A stretch of 64,000 nucleotides of DNA from Loktanella sp. PT4BL (lineage in GTDB: Bacteria > Pseudomonadota > Alphaproteobacteria > Rhodobacterales > Rhodobacteraceae). The DNA lies in assembly GCF_003201935.1 (NCBI RefSeq), contig NZ_QJJL01000002.1:806001-870000 (forward strand), written 5' to 3'. A program made the translations under genes and the position numbers. The notes under the pieces were generated by a model, which was given only the letters and a program-made list of their open reading frames with translations, was not told where the DNA came from and made no database searches. This document shows, in pieces, positions 16,431-27,132 of the stretch (position 1 is the stretch's first letter; every line of letters starts with the position of its first letter).

Positions 16431-18515
16431 TTACCTCTCTGCGCTTTCGTGTGAAAATACCACAACGCTGTCTGCCGCGACGGTGAGCCCCGGCGTCACT
16501 TTAATGGCATCCTCCTGGCTGGTATCAAAGCGACGCACCCACTGGTCGCCTTCTGGCAACTCGGGTGCCGTAATCTCAACCGCCTCCCCGCGGTTCAGAA
16601 CGACCAACAAAGCGCCTTCACGTTTGACATATTCCGGTGATCCCGACGCCATGCGCATTTCGACCACCAAGGTATCGAGGCCCGCGTCGTCCCAATCCTC
16701 TTGGCTCATCGCCTTGCCGTCGACACGCCGCCAGAACAGATCAGGCTCGCCATCAATCAGGCGTTGGCGCGAATGCAGAAAACGGGTCTGGCGCAACAGC
16801 GGATGCATTTTGCGAAAGGCAATCGCCTGCTGGCAGAAGGTAAAAAACGGGTCTTCTTTGTCAGGCCAGTTGACCCAGCCGATCTCGTTGTCCTGACAAT
16901 AGGCATTGTTGTTGCCACCTTGCGAATTGCTGAGCTCATCCCCCGCCAGCACCATCGGCGTGCCTTGGGACAGCATCAATGTGGCCATCATGTTGCGCTT
17001 GCGGCGCATACGCGCGGCATTGATATCCGCGTCCTTGGTTGGCCCTTCAATACCCATATTGTCCGAATAGTTGTGCGCATGACCGTCGCGGTCATCCTCG
17101 CCATTGGCCTTGTTATGCTTCCGGCTGTAGCTGACGGTGTCGTGCAAGGTGAAGCCGTCATGCGCCGTCAGGAAATTCAGAGACGATGTCGCCGCACGCC
17201 CGTCATGGTCAAAATAGGGCGCAGAGCCTGTGAGCCGTTCCGCCATGTCAGGGACCTTGCCCGCATCCCCGCGCCAGAATTCACGTACATTGTCGCGGTA
17301 TTTGTCGTTCCATTCGGCAAAGGGTGCCGGGTATGCACCAAGTTGATATCCCCCCGGCCCGATATCCCAAGGCTCCGCGATCAGCTTGACCTTGTTCAGC
17401 ACAGGGTCCTGCCCGATCGCACGGAAGAACGGCCCGTCGCGTTCAAACCCCCGAGCGGTGCGCCCAAGTGCTGTGCAAAGATCAAAGCGGAAGCCATCCA
17501 CATGCATGACCTCAACCCAGTAGCGCAGACTGTCCATCACAAGCCGGATCACAAAGGGGTTTTCGAAATCAAGCGTATTCCCGCAACCTGCGTCGTCGAT
17601 GTAGTAACGCGGATTATCGGCCAGACGGTAGTAGCTGGCGTTATCCAGTCCCCGGAACATCAGTGTCGGCCCAAGCTCTGAGCCTTCGGCGGTGTGGTTA
17701 TAGACCACGTCCAAAATCACCTCGATGCCCGCGGAATGGAAGCGGCGCACCATCTGCTGGAACTCGGCAATATCCGTGCCTTGCATATAGCGCGGATCGG
17801 GGGCGAAGAACCCATAAGTCATGTAACCCCAATAGTTCGTCAGCCCACGATCCAGCAGGAATTTGTCGTTTATAAAGGCCTGGACCGGCAAAAGCTCGAC
17901 GGCCGTAACACCAAGATTATTGAGATGCTCAAGGATCGGGTCCGAGGCCATCGCCAGATAGGTTCCGCGATTGGGAATATCGGGACGACCGGCTGTCAGG
18001 CCTTTGACATGGGCCTCGTAGATGACTGTGCTTTCCATCGCATGGTGGGGCTCGTTCGCGTTGTTCCAGTTGAACGTTGGATCAACAACGACACAGCGCG
18101 GCATGTATGGCGCGCTGTCGGTCTTGTCGAAACTGAGGTCCTTGTCCTTATGCCCTGTTTGATATCCGAAGAGCGCATTATGCCACGTCGGATGGCCCGT
18201 CAGTTGCTTGGCGTAGGGATCAATCAAAAGTTTGTACGGATTAAAGCGGTGCCCCTCTTCGGGCGCATATGGCCCGTCCATCCGGACACCGTATTGCTGG
18301 CCTGCCTTCATTCCGGGGAAATAGCCGTGCCAGACATGGCCTTCCCGTTCTGGCAGCGTGATGATCTGGTTCTCAACACCATTCTCATCAAACAAACACA
18401 GCATCACCTTGGTGGCATGGCGCGAAAAAATTGCAAAGTTTACGCCGTCAGGGTCCACCGTTGCCCCAAGAGGTGTCGGACGACCGGGCCGGATTGCGAA
18501 AGGTCCAAGGTTCAA
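16431..18515 (-). CDS. glgX: Glycogen debranching enzyme GlgX
   Basis: A 694-residue GH13_11 enzyme (isoamylase-like) with an N-terminal CBM48 (residues 10-110, RPTPLGATVDPDGVNFAIFSRHA) and the catalytic domain with DVVYNHTAEG, nucleophile Asp in DGFRFDLCTALG, LIAEPWDIG (acid Glu) and FLTAHDGFTLHD. It trims short limit-dextrin branches. The start codon is TTG and overlaps the glgA stop as TTGA, with GAGG 7 bases upstream. No ATG lies close to the expected start. Confidence 0.95.
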   Translation of the reverse strand: MNLGPFAIRPGRPTPLGATVDPDGVNFAIFSRHATKVMLCLFDENGVENQIITLPEREGHVWHGYFPGMKAGQQYGVRMDGPYAPEEGHRFNPYKLLIDPYAKQLTGHPTWHNALFGYQTGHKDKDLSFDKTDSAPYMPRCVVVDPTFNWNNANEPHHAMESTVIYEAHVKGLTAGRPDIPNRGTYLAMASDPILEHLNNLGVTAVELLPVQAFINDKFLLDRGLTNYWGYMTYGFFAPDPRYMQGTDIAEFQQMVRRFHSAGIEVILDVVYNHTAEGSELGPTLMFRGLDNASYYRLADNPRYYIDDAGCGNTLDFENPFVIRLVMDSLRYWVEVMHVDGFRFDLCTALGRTARGFERDGPFFRAIGQDPVLNKVKLIAEPWDIGPGGYQLGAYPAPFAEWNDKYRDNVREFWRGDAGKVPDMAERLTGSAPYFDHDGRAATSSLNFLTAHDGFTLHDTVSYSRKHNKANGEDDRDGHAHNYSDNMGIEGPTKDADINAARMRRKRNMMATLMLSQGTPMVLAGDELSNSQGGNNNAYCQDNEIGWVNWPDKEDPFFTFCQQAIAFRKMHPLLRQTRFLHSRQRLIDGEPDLFWRRVDGKAMSQEDWDDAGLDTLVVEMRMASGSPEYVKREGALLVVLNRGEAVEITAPELPEGDQWVRRFDTSQEDAIKVTPGLTVAADSVVVFSHESAER

Positions 18516-19942
18516 GGTGTTGCCTCTGTCAGGTCTGCATAGATGGCTTTATACGCCAAGGCCGAGGTCTCCCAGCCGACAGGTTGTTTCATGGCGTTGC
18601 GCTGCATCGCTTTCCACGTTTTGCCGTCCGCGTAAAGATCGCCAAGGCGGGTGAACGCATTGGCAAGCGCCTGTGCATTGATCGGAAAGAACTGGACGCC
18701 AGTTGCAACACCACGCGCAAGGGCTGCGGGTGAGGCATTGATCACCGTATCGGCCAGACCACCAGTCAGCGCCACCAGTGGCACGGTGCCATAGCGCAAC
18801 CCGTAAAGCTGGGTCAGGCCGCAGGGTTCGAACCGTGAAGGCACAAGGATTGCATCGCCCCCTGCCATCATTTTGTGGGACAGCGCTTCGTCATAGCCGA
18901 TTTTGACAGCAACATTTGGGTTACTTGTTGCGGCTTCCAATAAAGCCACCTCAAGCTTGGGATCACCCGAACCCAGAAGCGCCAACTGACCGCCGCGATC
19001 CAACAGTGCAGGCAGCGCCTCCAACAACAGATCAATCCCCTTCTGCTCGGTCAGGCGGGAAACGAGAACACAGAGCGGACCATCCGATTTGCCAAGCCCG
19101 AAGGTTTTGCGGAGCGCTTTCTTGTTAGCGTCTTTCCCGCTTGCCGTTTTGTATGGTGTGATATTCGGATCGGTCTGCGGATTCCACGCATCCAGATCAA
19201 TCCCGTTAACGATCCCCGAAAGGTCCGCCTGTCGCATGCGTAAAACGCCGTCCATACCGATGCCGAATTCAGGCGTCAGCAACTCTTCTGCATAGGTTTG
19301 CGAGACCGTATTGATTTTGGCAGCACCGACCAATCCCGCCTTGAGTGCCGATATCTGCCCCCAAAATTCAAAGCCTTCGGTCGTAAAGCGCGCAGGATCA
19401 AGACCAAGTGCTTTCAGCTTGCCTGCATCCGCATTCCCTTGGAAGGCGATGTTGTGGATCGTAAAAACAAAGGGCACATCAACGTCCAAGTCCCGCATAT
19501 ATTCAGGCGTAAGGCCCGCTTGCCAGTCATGACCATGCACGATGTCAGGCGTCCAGCCGTCCACCCCTTCGGCCGCGATCATTGCGCCCACTTTGCAAAG
19601 CGCTGCAAAGCGTTCGGGGTTATCAGGCCAGTCACGGCCCGTGGCATCACCATAAATCGCACCATCGCGATCATAAAGATGCGGGGCGTCAAGGATCAGC
19701 AGATCGACACCCGCGATGTTGCAGGCGCGCAGTTTCGCCGCGCCGCCAAACAGGTCTTTGTAGGTCGCCACCACCTTTGCCTTGCCAATCTGCCCCAGCA
19801 CCACACGGTACCCGGGCAGCAGAACGCGCACAGCCACACTGTGCTGCGCCAATGCGCCGGGCAAAGCGCCCGCCACATCCGCGAGCCCGCCGGTCTTCAC
19901 CAGCGGCGCGCATTCCGAGACGACAAAGAGGGCTTTGGTCAT
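18512..19942 (-). CDS. glgA: Glycogen synthase GlgA
   Basis: A 476-residue GT5 enzyme from ATG 19942, which overlaps the glgC stop as ATGA. The ADP-glucose-binding KTGGLADV motif is at about residues 16-23. [10 protein letters not shown] and the C-terminal [19 protein letters not shown], with the catalytic Glu, are present. It extends alpha-1,4-glucan chains using the ADP-glucose made by GlgC. Confidence 0.97.
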   Translation of the reverse strand: MTKALFVVSECAPLVKTGGLADVAGALPGALAQHSVAVRVLLPGYRVVLGQIGKAKVVATYKDLFGGAAKLRACNIAGVDLLILDAPHLYDRDGAIYGDATGRDWPDNPERFAALCKVGAMIAAEGVDGWTPDIVHGHDWQAGLTPEYMRDLDVDVPFVFTIHNIAFQGNADAGKLKALGLDPARFTTEGFEFWGQISALKAGLVGAAKINTVSQTYAEELLTPEFGIGMDGVLRMRQADLSGIVNGIDLDAWNPQTDPNITPYKTASGKDANKKALRKTFGLGKSDGPLCVLVSRLTEQKGIDLLLEALPALLDRGGQLALLGSGDPKLEVALLEAATSNPNVAVKIGYDEALSHKMMAGGDAILVPSRFEPCGLTQLYGLRYGTVPLVALTGGLADTVINASPAALARGVATGVQFFPINAQALANAFTRLGDLYADGKTWKAMQRNAMKQPVGWETSALAYKAIYADLTEATP

Positions 19943-21195
19943 AAAGCAGCGGCCCTTTTGTTCAGCATATCCTGGGTAATCAGGGTAATACCGCGGTCGG
20001 TGACACGGAACCACTTGGCATCCTCATGCGGGTCCTCACCCACCACAAGACCCTCGGGGATCACAACACCACCATCGACAACGACCTGACGCAGTCTGGC
20101 CGAGCGGTGGACGACGACATCAGGCAATATAATGGCGTGATCCAGCACGGCGTAGGAATTGGTGTGCACATTGGTGAAAAGCACCGAATTGCGCACCTCT
20201 GTCCCCGATATGATGCAGCCGCCCGATACCATCGACGAAATCGCCATCCCGCGCCTGTCGCGTTCATCATGGATGAATTTTGCAGGCGGCACGCTTTCGT
20301 TATAGGTCCAGATCGGCCAGTTCTTGTCCCAGAGATCAAGCTCGGGCGTGAAATTGGTCAGGTCGATATGGGCCTGCCAGAAGGCATCAACGGTTCCGAC
20401 GTCTTTCCAGTAGGCCGGCGCGCCGTCGGCGCGGACGCAGCTTTCGTCGAAACGGTGCGCCATGGCTTTGCCGTTCTTGACGATATCGGGGATGAGATCG
20501 TTGCCGAAATCATTCGAGGAATTGGGGTCTTCGGCGTCTTTGATCAGCAGATCACGCAGGAATTTCCAATCAAAGACATAAATCCCCATCGACGCCAGCG
20601 CCATATCGGGGTTGTCGGGCATGCCCGGCGGATCGGCCGGTTTTTCCAGAAAACTGGTGATCCGCCCCTCGGCGTCGGTATCCATGACACCAAAGGCCGT
20701 GGCCTCCTGACGCGGAACAGTCAGACAACCGACGGTGACATCAGCGCCGGATTCCACATGCTGGCGCAGCATGATTTCGTAATCCATCTTGTAGATATGA
20801 TCGCCCGCAAGGATGATCACGTAATCAACATTATAACTGTCGACGATGTCGATGTTCTGGGTCACGGCATCGGCGGTGCCTTTGTACCAGCTTTCATTAC
20901 CTCCGCGCTGAGAGGCGGGCAGCACATCGAGAAACTCGTTGCGTTCAGCACGGAAAAAGTTCCAGCCGCGCTGGGTATGACGGATCAGGCTGTGCGCTTT
21001 GTACTGCGTGGCAATCGCCATTTTGCGGATGCCGGAATTGACGGCATTCGACAGAGCAAAGTCAATAATTCGTGCCTTGCCGCCAAACGGCACCGCAGGT
21101 TTGACGCGGCGGTCGGTCAGTTCCTTCAGGCGGCTTCCCCGTCCCCCTGCCAGCACGAAAACCATAGATCTTTGTGTGATACGCTTTGTTGGCAT
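19939..21195 (-). CDS. glgC: Glucose-1-phosphate adenylyltransferase GlgC
   Basis: 418 residues. The N-terminal nucleotidyltransferase signature [36 protein letters not shown] is intact. FRAERNEF and [11 protein letters not shown] follow, and the C-terminal left-handed beta-helix repeats are visible. It makes ADP-glucose, the committed step of glycogen synthesis, and is normally controlled by glycolytic intermediates. It lies 28 bases after glgB with a strong GAGGGGGAG ribosome site. Confidence 0.97.
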   Translation of the reverse strand: MPTKRITQRSMVFVLAGGRGSRLKELTDRRVKPAVPFGGKARIIDFALSNAVNSGIRKMAIATQYKAHSLIRHTQRGWNFFRAERNEFLDVLPASQRGGNESWYKGTADAVTQNIDIVDSYNVDYVIILAGDHIYKMDYEIMLRQHVESGADVTVGCLTVPRQEATAFGVMDTDAEGRITSFLEKPADPPGMPDNPDMALASMGIYVFDWKFLRDLLIKDAEDPNSSNDFGNDLIPDIVKNGKAMAHRFDESCVRADGAPAYWKDVGTVDAFWQAHIDLTNFTPELDLWDKNWPIWTYNESVPPAKFIHDERDRRGMAISSMVSGGCIISGTEVRNSVLFTNVHTNSYAVLDHAIILPDVVVHRSARLRQVVVDGGVVIPEGLVVGEDPHEDAKWFRVTDRGITLITQDMLNKRAAAL

Positions 21196-21223
21196 GTCGT
21201 CTCCCCCTCTTTTATCTTTAATT

Positions 21224-23422
21224 TTACGTAGTTTGCTTACGCAGAACGACCACCGACAAGGGCGGCAGCGTCAGCCGGATCGACTGCGCCTGCCCGTCAG
21301 CGGGGCTATTTTCCGTCGTGCATCCTCCCAGATTACCACGGTTGTCACCGCCATAGACGGCGGCGTCAGTATTCAGCACTTCCTCCCAGAAACCGGCCTC
21401 TGGCACGCCGACCTGAAAGCCCTCACGGGTCACGGGCGTAAGGTTGCAAACCACCACAACCGGTGCATCACCCGCGTTGCCACGGCGCAGAAAAGCAATT
21501 GTCGATTGGCTCGGATCATTGCTAATCCACTGGAAACCCGCCGCTTCGCAGTCTTTGACGTGCAGGCTGGGCGTTTCACGGTACAGCCTGTTCAGGTCAC
21601 GCACCAACTGCTGCACGCCCTTGTTGGCGGGCTGCTCGGCCGCACCCCAATTCAACTCCGCGTCGTGGTTCCATTCCTCGGGCTGGGCGAACTCGCACCC
21701 CATGAACAAAAGCTTCTTGCCCGGTTGGGTCCACATGAAAGCATAATAGGCGCGCAGGTTGGCGAATTTATCCCATTCGGTTCCGGGCATTTTGGCGATC
21801 ATAGAGCCTTTGCCATGGACCACCTCATCATGGCTGATCGGCAGGATGAAATTCTCGGTAAAGGCCCAATCAATCGGGAAGGTCATCAGATGGTGATCAT
21901 ACTGGCGATAGATCGGGTCTTTTTCCATGTAGCGCAGGGTGTCGTTCATCCACCCCATGTTCCATTTGTACCCGAACCCAAGCCCACCCGCATGCACCGG
22001 CTGCGACACACCGGGGAAAGATGTACTTTCCTCGGCCACGGTCATGATGCTGGCATCAGCCCCATAGGCTGCAATGTTCATATCCTGCAAAAAGGCGATC
22101 GCCTCGTAATTCTCGCGCCCGCCGTCTTTGTTGGGCACCCATTCGCCATCGGCGCGCGAATAATCACGGTAAAGCATGGACGCCACGGCATCGACCCGCA
22201 GACCGTCAAGATGGTATTCCTCAAGCCAATAAAGCGCGTTGGCCAGAAGGTAATTCTTCACCTCGCGCCGCCCGTAGTTCGGGATCAACGTGTTCCAGTC
22301 CTGATGGAACCCTTCGCGCGGATCAGCATGTTCATAAAGCGCCGTGCCATCAAATTTCGCGAGACCATGCGCATCCGTCGGGAAATGCCCCGGCACCCAG
22401 TCCAGCAGGACGCCGATGCCTTCGGCATGGGCTGTATCCACCAGATCACGGAATTCATTCGGGGGACCAAATCGGATTGTGGGTGCATAAAGCCCTACAG
22501 GCTGATAGCCCCATGATCCGTCAAAAGGAAACTCGGAGACAGGCAGCAGTTCGATATGGGTAAAGCCCATGTATTTCGCATAAGCGATCAGATCGCGGGC
22601 ATGTTCCTTATAGCTCAGCGGCCGCCCACCATCATCATAGCGCCGCCGCCAAGAGCCCAGGTGCACCTCATAGATCGTCATCGGGCTGGCCCGGTCAGCA
22701 CGCGCAGCGCGCGACTTCATCCATTGGGCATCTTTCCAGCCGTAGCCCGCAAGATCACGCACGACCGACGCCTGTTCTGGCGGATGTTGCGAGCCAAACC
22801 CCATCGGATCGGCTTTGTCGCGGGTCTGTCCATCAGCCCCGGTGACCTGATATTTGTAAAGGGCACCATCGCCAACCTGGGGGATAAAAATCTCCCACAC
22901 ACCGGTTTGCCCTACGGGTCGCAAAGCGTGGCGGCGTCCGTCCCATGTATTGAAATCGCCAATCACGCTGACGCGCTGGGCGTTGGGGGCCCAGACGGCG
23001 AAATGGGTGCCCGCAACACCCTGATGTTTCATCACATGCGCGCCCAAAGCGCGCCAAAGCTCTTTATGGGTGCCTTCACCGATCAGGTATTCATCGACAT
23101 CGCTGAGCACCGGATCAAAGGCATAGGGATCGCGTGTGGTAAAGGTGCTGCCGTCTGGGTAGCGCATGGTCAGCGTATAGGTTTTACCTGCCACAGGTGC
23201 CGCAAAAACATCGCCCGCAATACGCGCCAGAGGGGTGTCTTTCCCTGCAACAGTGGCAAAAACCTCAACCGCTGCCGGCTGGAACGTGACAATCCAGCGT
23301 TTCCGGCCACTTTTATGCGGCCCCAAGACCTCATAGGGCGCCGCGTGTCCCCCGCCATTCAGCGCCACCAGTACATCCTGCGTCAGAAAATCCGGTCTAT
23401 CGACGCGATCAGAATTTGTCAT
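21224..23422 (-). CDS. glgB: 1,4-alpha-glucan branching enzyme GlgB
   Basis: A 732-residue GH13_9 enzyme with two N-terminal CBM48-like modules (about residues 30-110 and 130-215) and the catalytic barrel. [10 protein letters not shown], nucleophile Asp in [17 protein letters not shown], the acid Glu in VAEEST and [14 protein letters not shown] are visible. It creates alpha-1,6 branches in glycogen. It is the first gene of the operon. GGAGTGACACC precedes the ATG, and the upstream gap carries a LacI-type palindrome. Confidence 0.96.
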   Translation of the reverse strand: MTNSDRVDRPDFLTQDVLVALNGGGHAAPYEVLGPHKSGRKRWIVTFQPAAVEVFATVAGKDTPLARIAGDVFAAPVAGKTYTLTMRYPDGSTFTTRDPYAFDPVLSDVDEYLIGEGTHKELWRALGAHVMKHQGVAGTHFAVWAPNAQRVSVIGDFNTWDGRRHALRPVGQTGVWEIFIPQVGDGALYKYQVTGADGQTRDKADPMGFGSQHPPEQASVVRDLAGYGWKDAQWMKSRAARADRASPMTIYEVHLGSWRRRYDDGGRPLSYKEHARDLIAYAKYMGFTHIELLPVSEFPFDGSWGYQPVGLYAPTIRFGPPNEFRDLVDTAHAEGIGVLLDWVPGHFPTDAHGLAKFDGTALYEHADPREGFHQDWNTLIPNYGRREVKNYLLANALYWLEEYHLDGLRVDAVASMLYRDYSRADGEWVPNKDGGRENYEAIAFLQDMNIAAYGADASIMTVAEESTSFPGVSQPVHAGGLGFGYKWNMGWMNDTLRYMEKDPIYRQYDHHLMTFPIDWAFTENFILPISHDEVVHGKGSMIAKMPGTEWDKFANLRAYYAFMWTQPGKKLLFMGCEFAQPEEWNHDAELNWGAAEQPANKGVQQLVRDLNRLYRETPSLHVKDCEAAGFQWISNDPSQSTIAFLRRGNAGDAPVVVVCNLTPVTREGFQVGVPEAGFWEEVLNTDAAVYGGDNRGNLGGCTTENSPADGQAQSIRLTLPPLSVVVLRKQTT

Positions 23423-23515
23423 GGTGTCACTCCGACGAATTTCTTTACATGCAAGACACTGCTACCTAACGAGGCTGACTCAAGCAGTGCCACCACGCTA
23501 CGTCAACCAAAAGGG

Positions 23516-23525
23516 TTAGCGCTAA
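23516..23525. promoter_or_regulatory. LacI-type palindrome upstream of glgB
   Basis: TTAGCGCTAA, extended here to GTTAGCGCTAAC, lies 94 bases upstream of the glgB start, between glgB and the isomerase gene. On the minus strand a TTGACG hexamer follows it about 10 bases later and could be the -35 of the glgB promoter. It is identical in its ten-base core to the site before the alpha-glucosidase. Confidence 0.6.
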
Positions 23526-23541
23526 CGCTACATGACCCGAC

Positions 23542-24786
23542 TTACGTCCCGGGTGCAAGCACCAGACGTGACAGACGACCCGCCAAAGGTAACAAACAGG
23601 CCTGCAATGAATGGTAGATATCAGGCTTGCCGGTGAAGATTGAACTTGTGGGCTGGCCATGGTCGTCAATGGCAGGATACCAGCCGCCGCGCGCGTGATC
23701 GACGAAATGCGCATCCGCGAAAGCCCACAACCGCCTGTACCAGATTTCATCGGCTGGGTTTCGGTCCATGACAATCAGGGCCGTCACCGCACCAATCGCC
23801 TCGGTAACGGGCCACCAGAACCGCGATCCATCGGCAACCTTTCCGTCAAAATCAAGCGTATAGGCCAAGCCACCCTCCGGTAGCCATGCATCGGCAAGGG
23901 CACGTTCAATCAGTTTGCGCGCAGCTTTGGGTGCGCCGTTCGCAGGCCGCCCGGACAAATCCCAGTGCTGGAGCGCCAAACGCCCCAGTTCAAACGAATG
24001 GCCCGGCGTGGTGCCCATAGGGCGGAACATATGATTGCCCGCGTAGGCACGATCAATCTTCCAATCGTTCGTATAATGCTCGGGCAAACGCCAAGCATTC
24101 TGCGGTGCCATCTGATGGAGGAAAAAATCGAGGATACGTCCGGCACGGTCAAGAAACATGGCCTCACCCGTCGCTTCATATGCTGCCAGCAAAGCCTCGA
24201 CACCGTGCATATTGGCATTCATCCCGCGATAGGTGGAAAACGGGGTCCAGTCGCGGTTCCATTCGTCGCTGAACAGACCGGCGTCTTCCTCCCAGAACCT
24301 TCGGTCAAGCACCTCGGCGATATCCGTCAAAAGCGCATCAGCGTCTGGATGACCCGCGATCTTTGCGCTGCTCGCGGCCAGCAAGACAAAGACATGGCCA
24401 TAAGCCAGCTTGCGTTCATCATGCACGCCCTTGTCCGACAGCGCCCAAAAATAGCCGCCATGCACAGGGTCTTTGTGGTGACTTGCAATATAGGCCATGC
24501 CCCGATCAATGATCCGGTCTGCTCCTTGATACCCGCGCAAGTGGCCAAGGCTGTAGGCGTGGATCATGCGCGTGGTCGCATGCAGTTCCTGCACATCCGA
24601 ACCCAGCACTTCGCCGCCGTGATCCAGCATTGAAAAGCCCGGCGCGTCCCCTGCACTGGCAGCGAAAAATCTCAACTGGCTTTCACTTTGGGCACCAAGC
24701 CAGGCGCGATGACGCGCATCGTCCATCCAGAAACCCTGTGCGTCAGCGGCTCCGGGATTTCCACCTTGTATGTCAGTCATCGTCAT
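23542..24786 (-). CDS. AGE-family (N-acylglucosamine 2-epimerase-like) aldose-ketose isomerase
   Basis: A 414-residue (alpha/alpha)6-barrel protein of the AGE/YihS family. Recognisable blocks are ATTRMIHAYSLGH, DPVHGGYFWALSD, YGHVFVLLAASS, MNANMHGVEALLAAYEATG, GHSFELGRLALQ (the conserved metal or catalytic His region) and the C-terminal RGGWYPAIDDHGQP with KPDIYHSLQACL. The family contains D-mannose isomerase, YihS sulfoquinovose isomerase and GlcNAc epimerase; mannose-fructose isomerisation would suit the polyol genes upstream, which yield fructose. It lies 79 bases after mtlK and upstream of glgB. ATG 24786 or 24780 could be the start. Confidence 0.82.
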   Translation of the reverse strand: MTMTDIQGGNPGAADAQGFWMDDARHRAWLGAQSESQLRFFAASAGDAPGFSMLDHGGEVLGSDVQELHATTRMIHAYSLGHLRGYQGADRIIDRGMAYIASHHKDPVHGGYFWALSDKGVHDERKLAYGHVFVLLAASSAKIAGHPDADALLTDIAEVLDRRFWEEDAGLFSDEWNRDWTPFSTYRGMNANMHGVEALLAAYEATGEAMFLDRAGRILDFFLHQMAPQNAWRLPEHYTNDWKIDRAYAGNHMFRPMGTTPGHSFELGRLALQHWDLSGRPANGAPKAARKLIERALADAWLPEGGLAYTLDFDGKVADGSRFWWPVTEAIGAVTALIVMDRNPADEIWYRRLWAFADAHFVDHARGGWYPAIDDHGQPTSSIFTGKPDIYHSLQACLLPLAGRLSRLVLAPGT

Positions 24787-24805
24787 TGCGGCACCCTGCT
24801 TTGGC

Positions 24806-24824
24806 TGTCTTGCTCTGCAAGACA
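24806..24824 (-). promoter_or_regulatory. Short perfect hairpin between mtlK and the isomerase gene
   Basis: TGTCTTGC (24806-24813) and GCAAGACA (24817-24824) form an 8-bp perfect inverted repeat with a 3-base loop, about 20 bases upstream of the isomerase start. There is no U-tract on either strand, so it is more likely an mRNA processing or stabilising hairpin, or an operator, than a terminator. Confidence 0.4.
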
Positions 24825-24865
24825 AATATCCGAAGCTCCATCATCGTGATGCAAGAGAGGAAAAT

Positions 24866-26365
24866 CTAGCCCGCAACCGTGAGATAGGCGCGGATCGTTG
24901 CCGTCGTGCCTTTTGTCCAGAGCATGTCGAGCCACGCCGCAAAGGCATCGGCGAAACGTGCCTCATGACCGAGTGTGCCGTAATACTTTGTCTGCTTGAG
25001 CCACAGCGCCGGATTTTCGCGCGCATATTGCGCCAATGACTGTAACGTATCCCAATTGGGATCATTCGGCGCAATCTCGCTGCCATCTTCGCGCAGGCCT
25101 GCACACATGCGCGCCCAGATTGCCTCAACCAATGCAAGCCCTGCAACAGGCGTGCCCGCCGCCAATCCGTCCTGAATGGACGGGATCAGGAATCCGGGGT
25201 GCCGCGATGAGCCGTCAAAGGCCACACGCCGCGTCGTGTCGACGATCCGTGTGTTGGAGAACCGGCGCGAAATCAGATCAACATAGGCATTGGGTTCCAT
25301 GCCGGGCACCGCTTTGAGGTGCGGCAGGATCTCTGAAGTAGCAACCTTTTCAAAGAGCGCACGGATATCGTCATTGGCCATACATCCCGAGATCGTCTCG
25401 ATCGACAGCAACTCGCCCGCGTTCGCAATGATCTGGTGGCCGCCGTTCAGCACGCGGATCTTCATCGCCTCAAAGTCATGCACATCATCGGTGAAGGTCG
25501 CACCAACAAGGTCCCAATCGGGCCGGCCAGCGCAAAAATCATCCTCGATCACCCACTGGCGAAAGGTCTCGTGGGTCACAGGGCAGGCGTCATCAATGCC
25601 GAGGCTGCGCACGAGCGCAAGTTCATTCGGACCCGTCGCAGGCACGATGCAATCGACCATCGAGTTGGGGAAACTGGCGTTGTCATTGATCCAGTCCGCG
25701 AGGTCCGGATCAGAAAGGCGCGCCAAGGATACCACTGTTTGGCGCAGGATCGCGCCATTGCCTTGCAGGTTGTCGCAACACAGGCAGGTGAAAGGGCCAA
25801 CCCCCGCGGCACGACGCTTTTTAAGGGCCGCGATCATCGCACCAAAGGCGGTGACGGGTGCGTCCGGCGTCTTTGCGTCATGCAGGATATCAGGGTGCTC
25901 GGCATCAAATCCCTTGGTGGCGGGATCCAGATAGTAACCACCTTCGGTGACGGTCAGCGCGACAATGCGGATTGCAGGGTCGGCCATTTGCGTAATCAGC
26001 GCGGCGTTGCTTTCCTCAACCGGCACGAAATCGATCATGGAACCGACAACCTCGGCTGTGCTGCCTGCCGGATCCAAGGCAATCAGTGTGGTCAGGTAAT
26101 CCTGTGCGGCCAATCGTTCACGCTGCGCCGCGTCGCCAGCACGCACGCCAGCTCCGACAATCGCCCAGTCATGGGCCAGTCCCTTTTGCATCAGGCGATG
26201 CAAGTACCATGCCTGATGCCCCCGATGGAAATTGCCCAGACCGATATGGACGATCCCCGCCGTCAGCGCGGAGCGGTCGTAGGTTGGCCGCAAGATATCC
26301 TCAGGCAACTCTGCAAGCGTCTGATCACTCAGTTTCACCAGATCGGTTCTCTGCCGGATATTCAT
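24866..26365 (-). CDS. mtlK: Mannitol 2-dehydrogenase (polyol dehydrogenase)
   Basis: A 499-residue member of the long-chain mannitol dehydrogenase family. The N-terminal Rossmann part has IVHIGLGNFHRGHQAWYLH (about residues 38-56). The C-terminal domain carries the conserved DNLQGNG and FMKIRVLNGGHQ-like block (DFEAMKIRVLNGGHQIIANAG, with the catalytic Lys region just before it). It oxidises D-mannitol, and often arabitol or sorbitol, to the ketose with NAD. ATG 26365 shares a base with the smoS stop (TGATG); an in-frame ATG at 26377 is an alternative. Order and partners match the R. sphaeroides polyol operon. Confidence 0.9.
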   Translation of the reverse strand: MNIRQRTDLVKLSDQTLAELPEDILRPTYDRSALTAGIVHIGLGNFHRGHQAWYLHRLMQKGLAHDWAIVGAGVRAGDAAQRERLAAQDYLTTLIALDPAGSTAEVVGSMIDFVPVEESNAALITQMADPAIRIVALTVTEGGYYLDPATKGFDAEHPDILHDAKTPDAPVTAFGAMIAALKKRRAAGVGPFTCLCCDNLQGNGAILRQTVVSLARLSDPDLADWINDNASFPNSMVDCIVPATGPNELALVRSLGIDDACPVTHETFRQWVIEDDFCAGRPDWDLVGATFTDDVHDFEAMKIRVLNGGHQIIANAGELLSIETISGCMANDDIRALFEKVATSEILPHLKAVPGMEPNAYVDLISRRFSNTRIVDTTRRVAFDGSSRHPGFLIPSIQDGLAAGTPVAGLALVEAIWARMCAGLREDGSEIAPNDPNWDTLQSLAQYARENPALWLKQTKYYGTLGHEARFADAFAAWLDMLWTKGTTATIRAYLTVAG

Positions 26366-27132
26366 CAACTCATCCAATTCCCGCCATCGACGTTGTAAGT
26401 CTGCGCAACGATATAATTTGCCGCATCGCTGGCCAGAAAGACGGCCATCCCTGTCAGGTCCTCGGCAGTGCCCATCCGGCCAAAAGGTACCGCCTCGCCC
26501 ACTTCTTTTTTCTTCTGCCCGGGGGCCTTGCCTTCGTATTTGGCAAAAAACGCATCCACCCCGTCCCAGTGTTCGCCGTCCACCACTCCGGGTGCGATGG
26601 CGTTGACGTTGATCCCGTGGGCGATCAGGTTTAGCCCTGCCGATTGCGTTAGGCTGATCACTGCTGCCTTGGATGCGCAGTAGACCGAAACAAGGGCTTC
26701 ACCCCGCCTGCCTGCCTGTGACGCCATGTTGATGATGCGGCCCTTGATACCCCGTTCGATCATATGGGCTGCAACGGCCTGCATCGTGAACAGGGTGCCT
26801 CCGACATTGATGTCAAAGACACGCTGATAGTCGGCGCGCGTGATCTCTGAAATCGGGGCTGCCGTAAAAATCGCAGCGTTGTTGATCAGAATGTCGATCT
26901 GGCCCAGCCCCTCGGCGGCCTCGCCAACCGCCGCCTCAATGCTGGCTTGATCGGAAACATCCATCCTTACAGCCACAGCACCTTGGATCCCGGACGCCGC
27001 CTCCTGCGCCCGCGCCAGATCAATATCCGCAATCGCAACGCGCGCGCCTTCAGCCGTATAGGCCTTCGCGAAGGCAAGCCCGATGCCGCGGGCGGCCCCT
27101 GTAATCAGCGCAGTTTTACCGGCCAGTTGCAT
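26365..27132 (-). CDS. smoS: Sorbitol dehydrogenase, SDR family (SmoS-like)
   Basis: A 255-residue classical short-chain dehydrogenase. The cofactor motif TGAARGIG is near residues 11-18. An Asp at the end of beta-2 (IADIDLARA) indicates NAD preference. NNAA and the catalytic Ser-Tyr-Lys set (NMASQAG, then YCASK near 153-157) are present. It closely resembles the polyol dehydrogenase SmoS, which converts sorbitol to fructose and also galactitol. It is coupled to smoK and mtlK by one-base overlaps on both sides. Confidence 0.9.
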   Translation of the reverse strand: MQLAGKTALITGAARGIGLAFAKAYTAEGARVAIADIDLARAQEAASGIQGAVAVRMDVSDQASIEAAVGEAAEGLGQIDILINNAAIFTAAPISEITRADYQRVFDINVGGTLFTMQAVAAHMIERGIKGRIINMASQAGRRGEALVSVYCASKAAVISLTQSAGLNLIAHGINVNAIAPGVVDGEHWDGVDAFFAKYEGKAPGQKKKEVGEAVPFGRMGTAEDLTGMAVFLASDAANYIVAQTYNVDGGNWMS

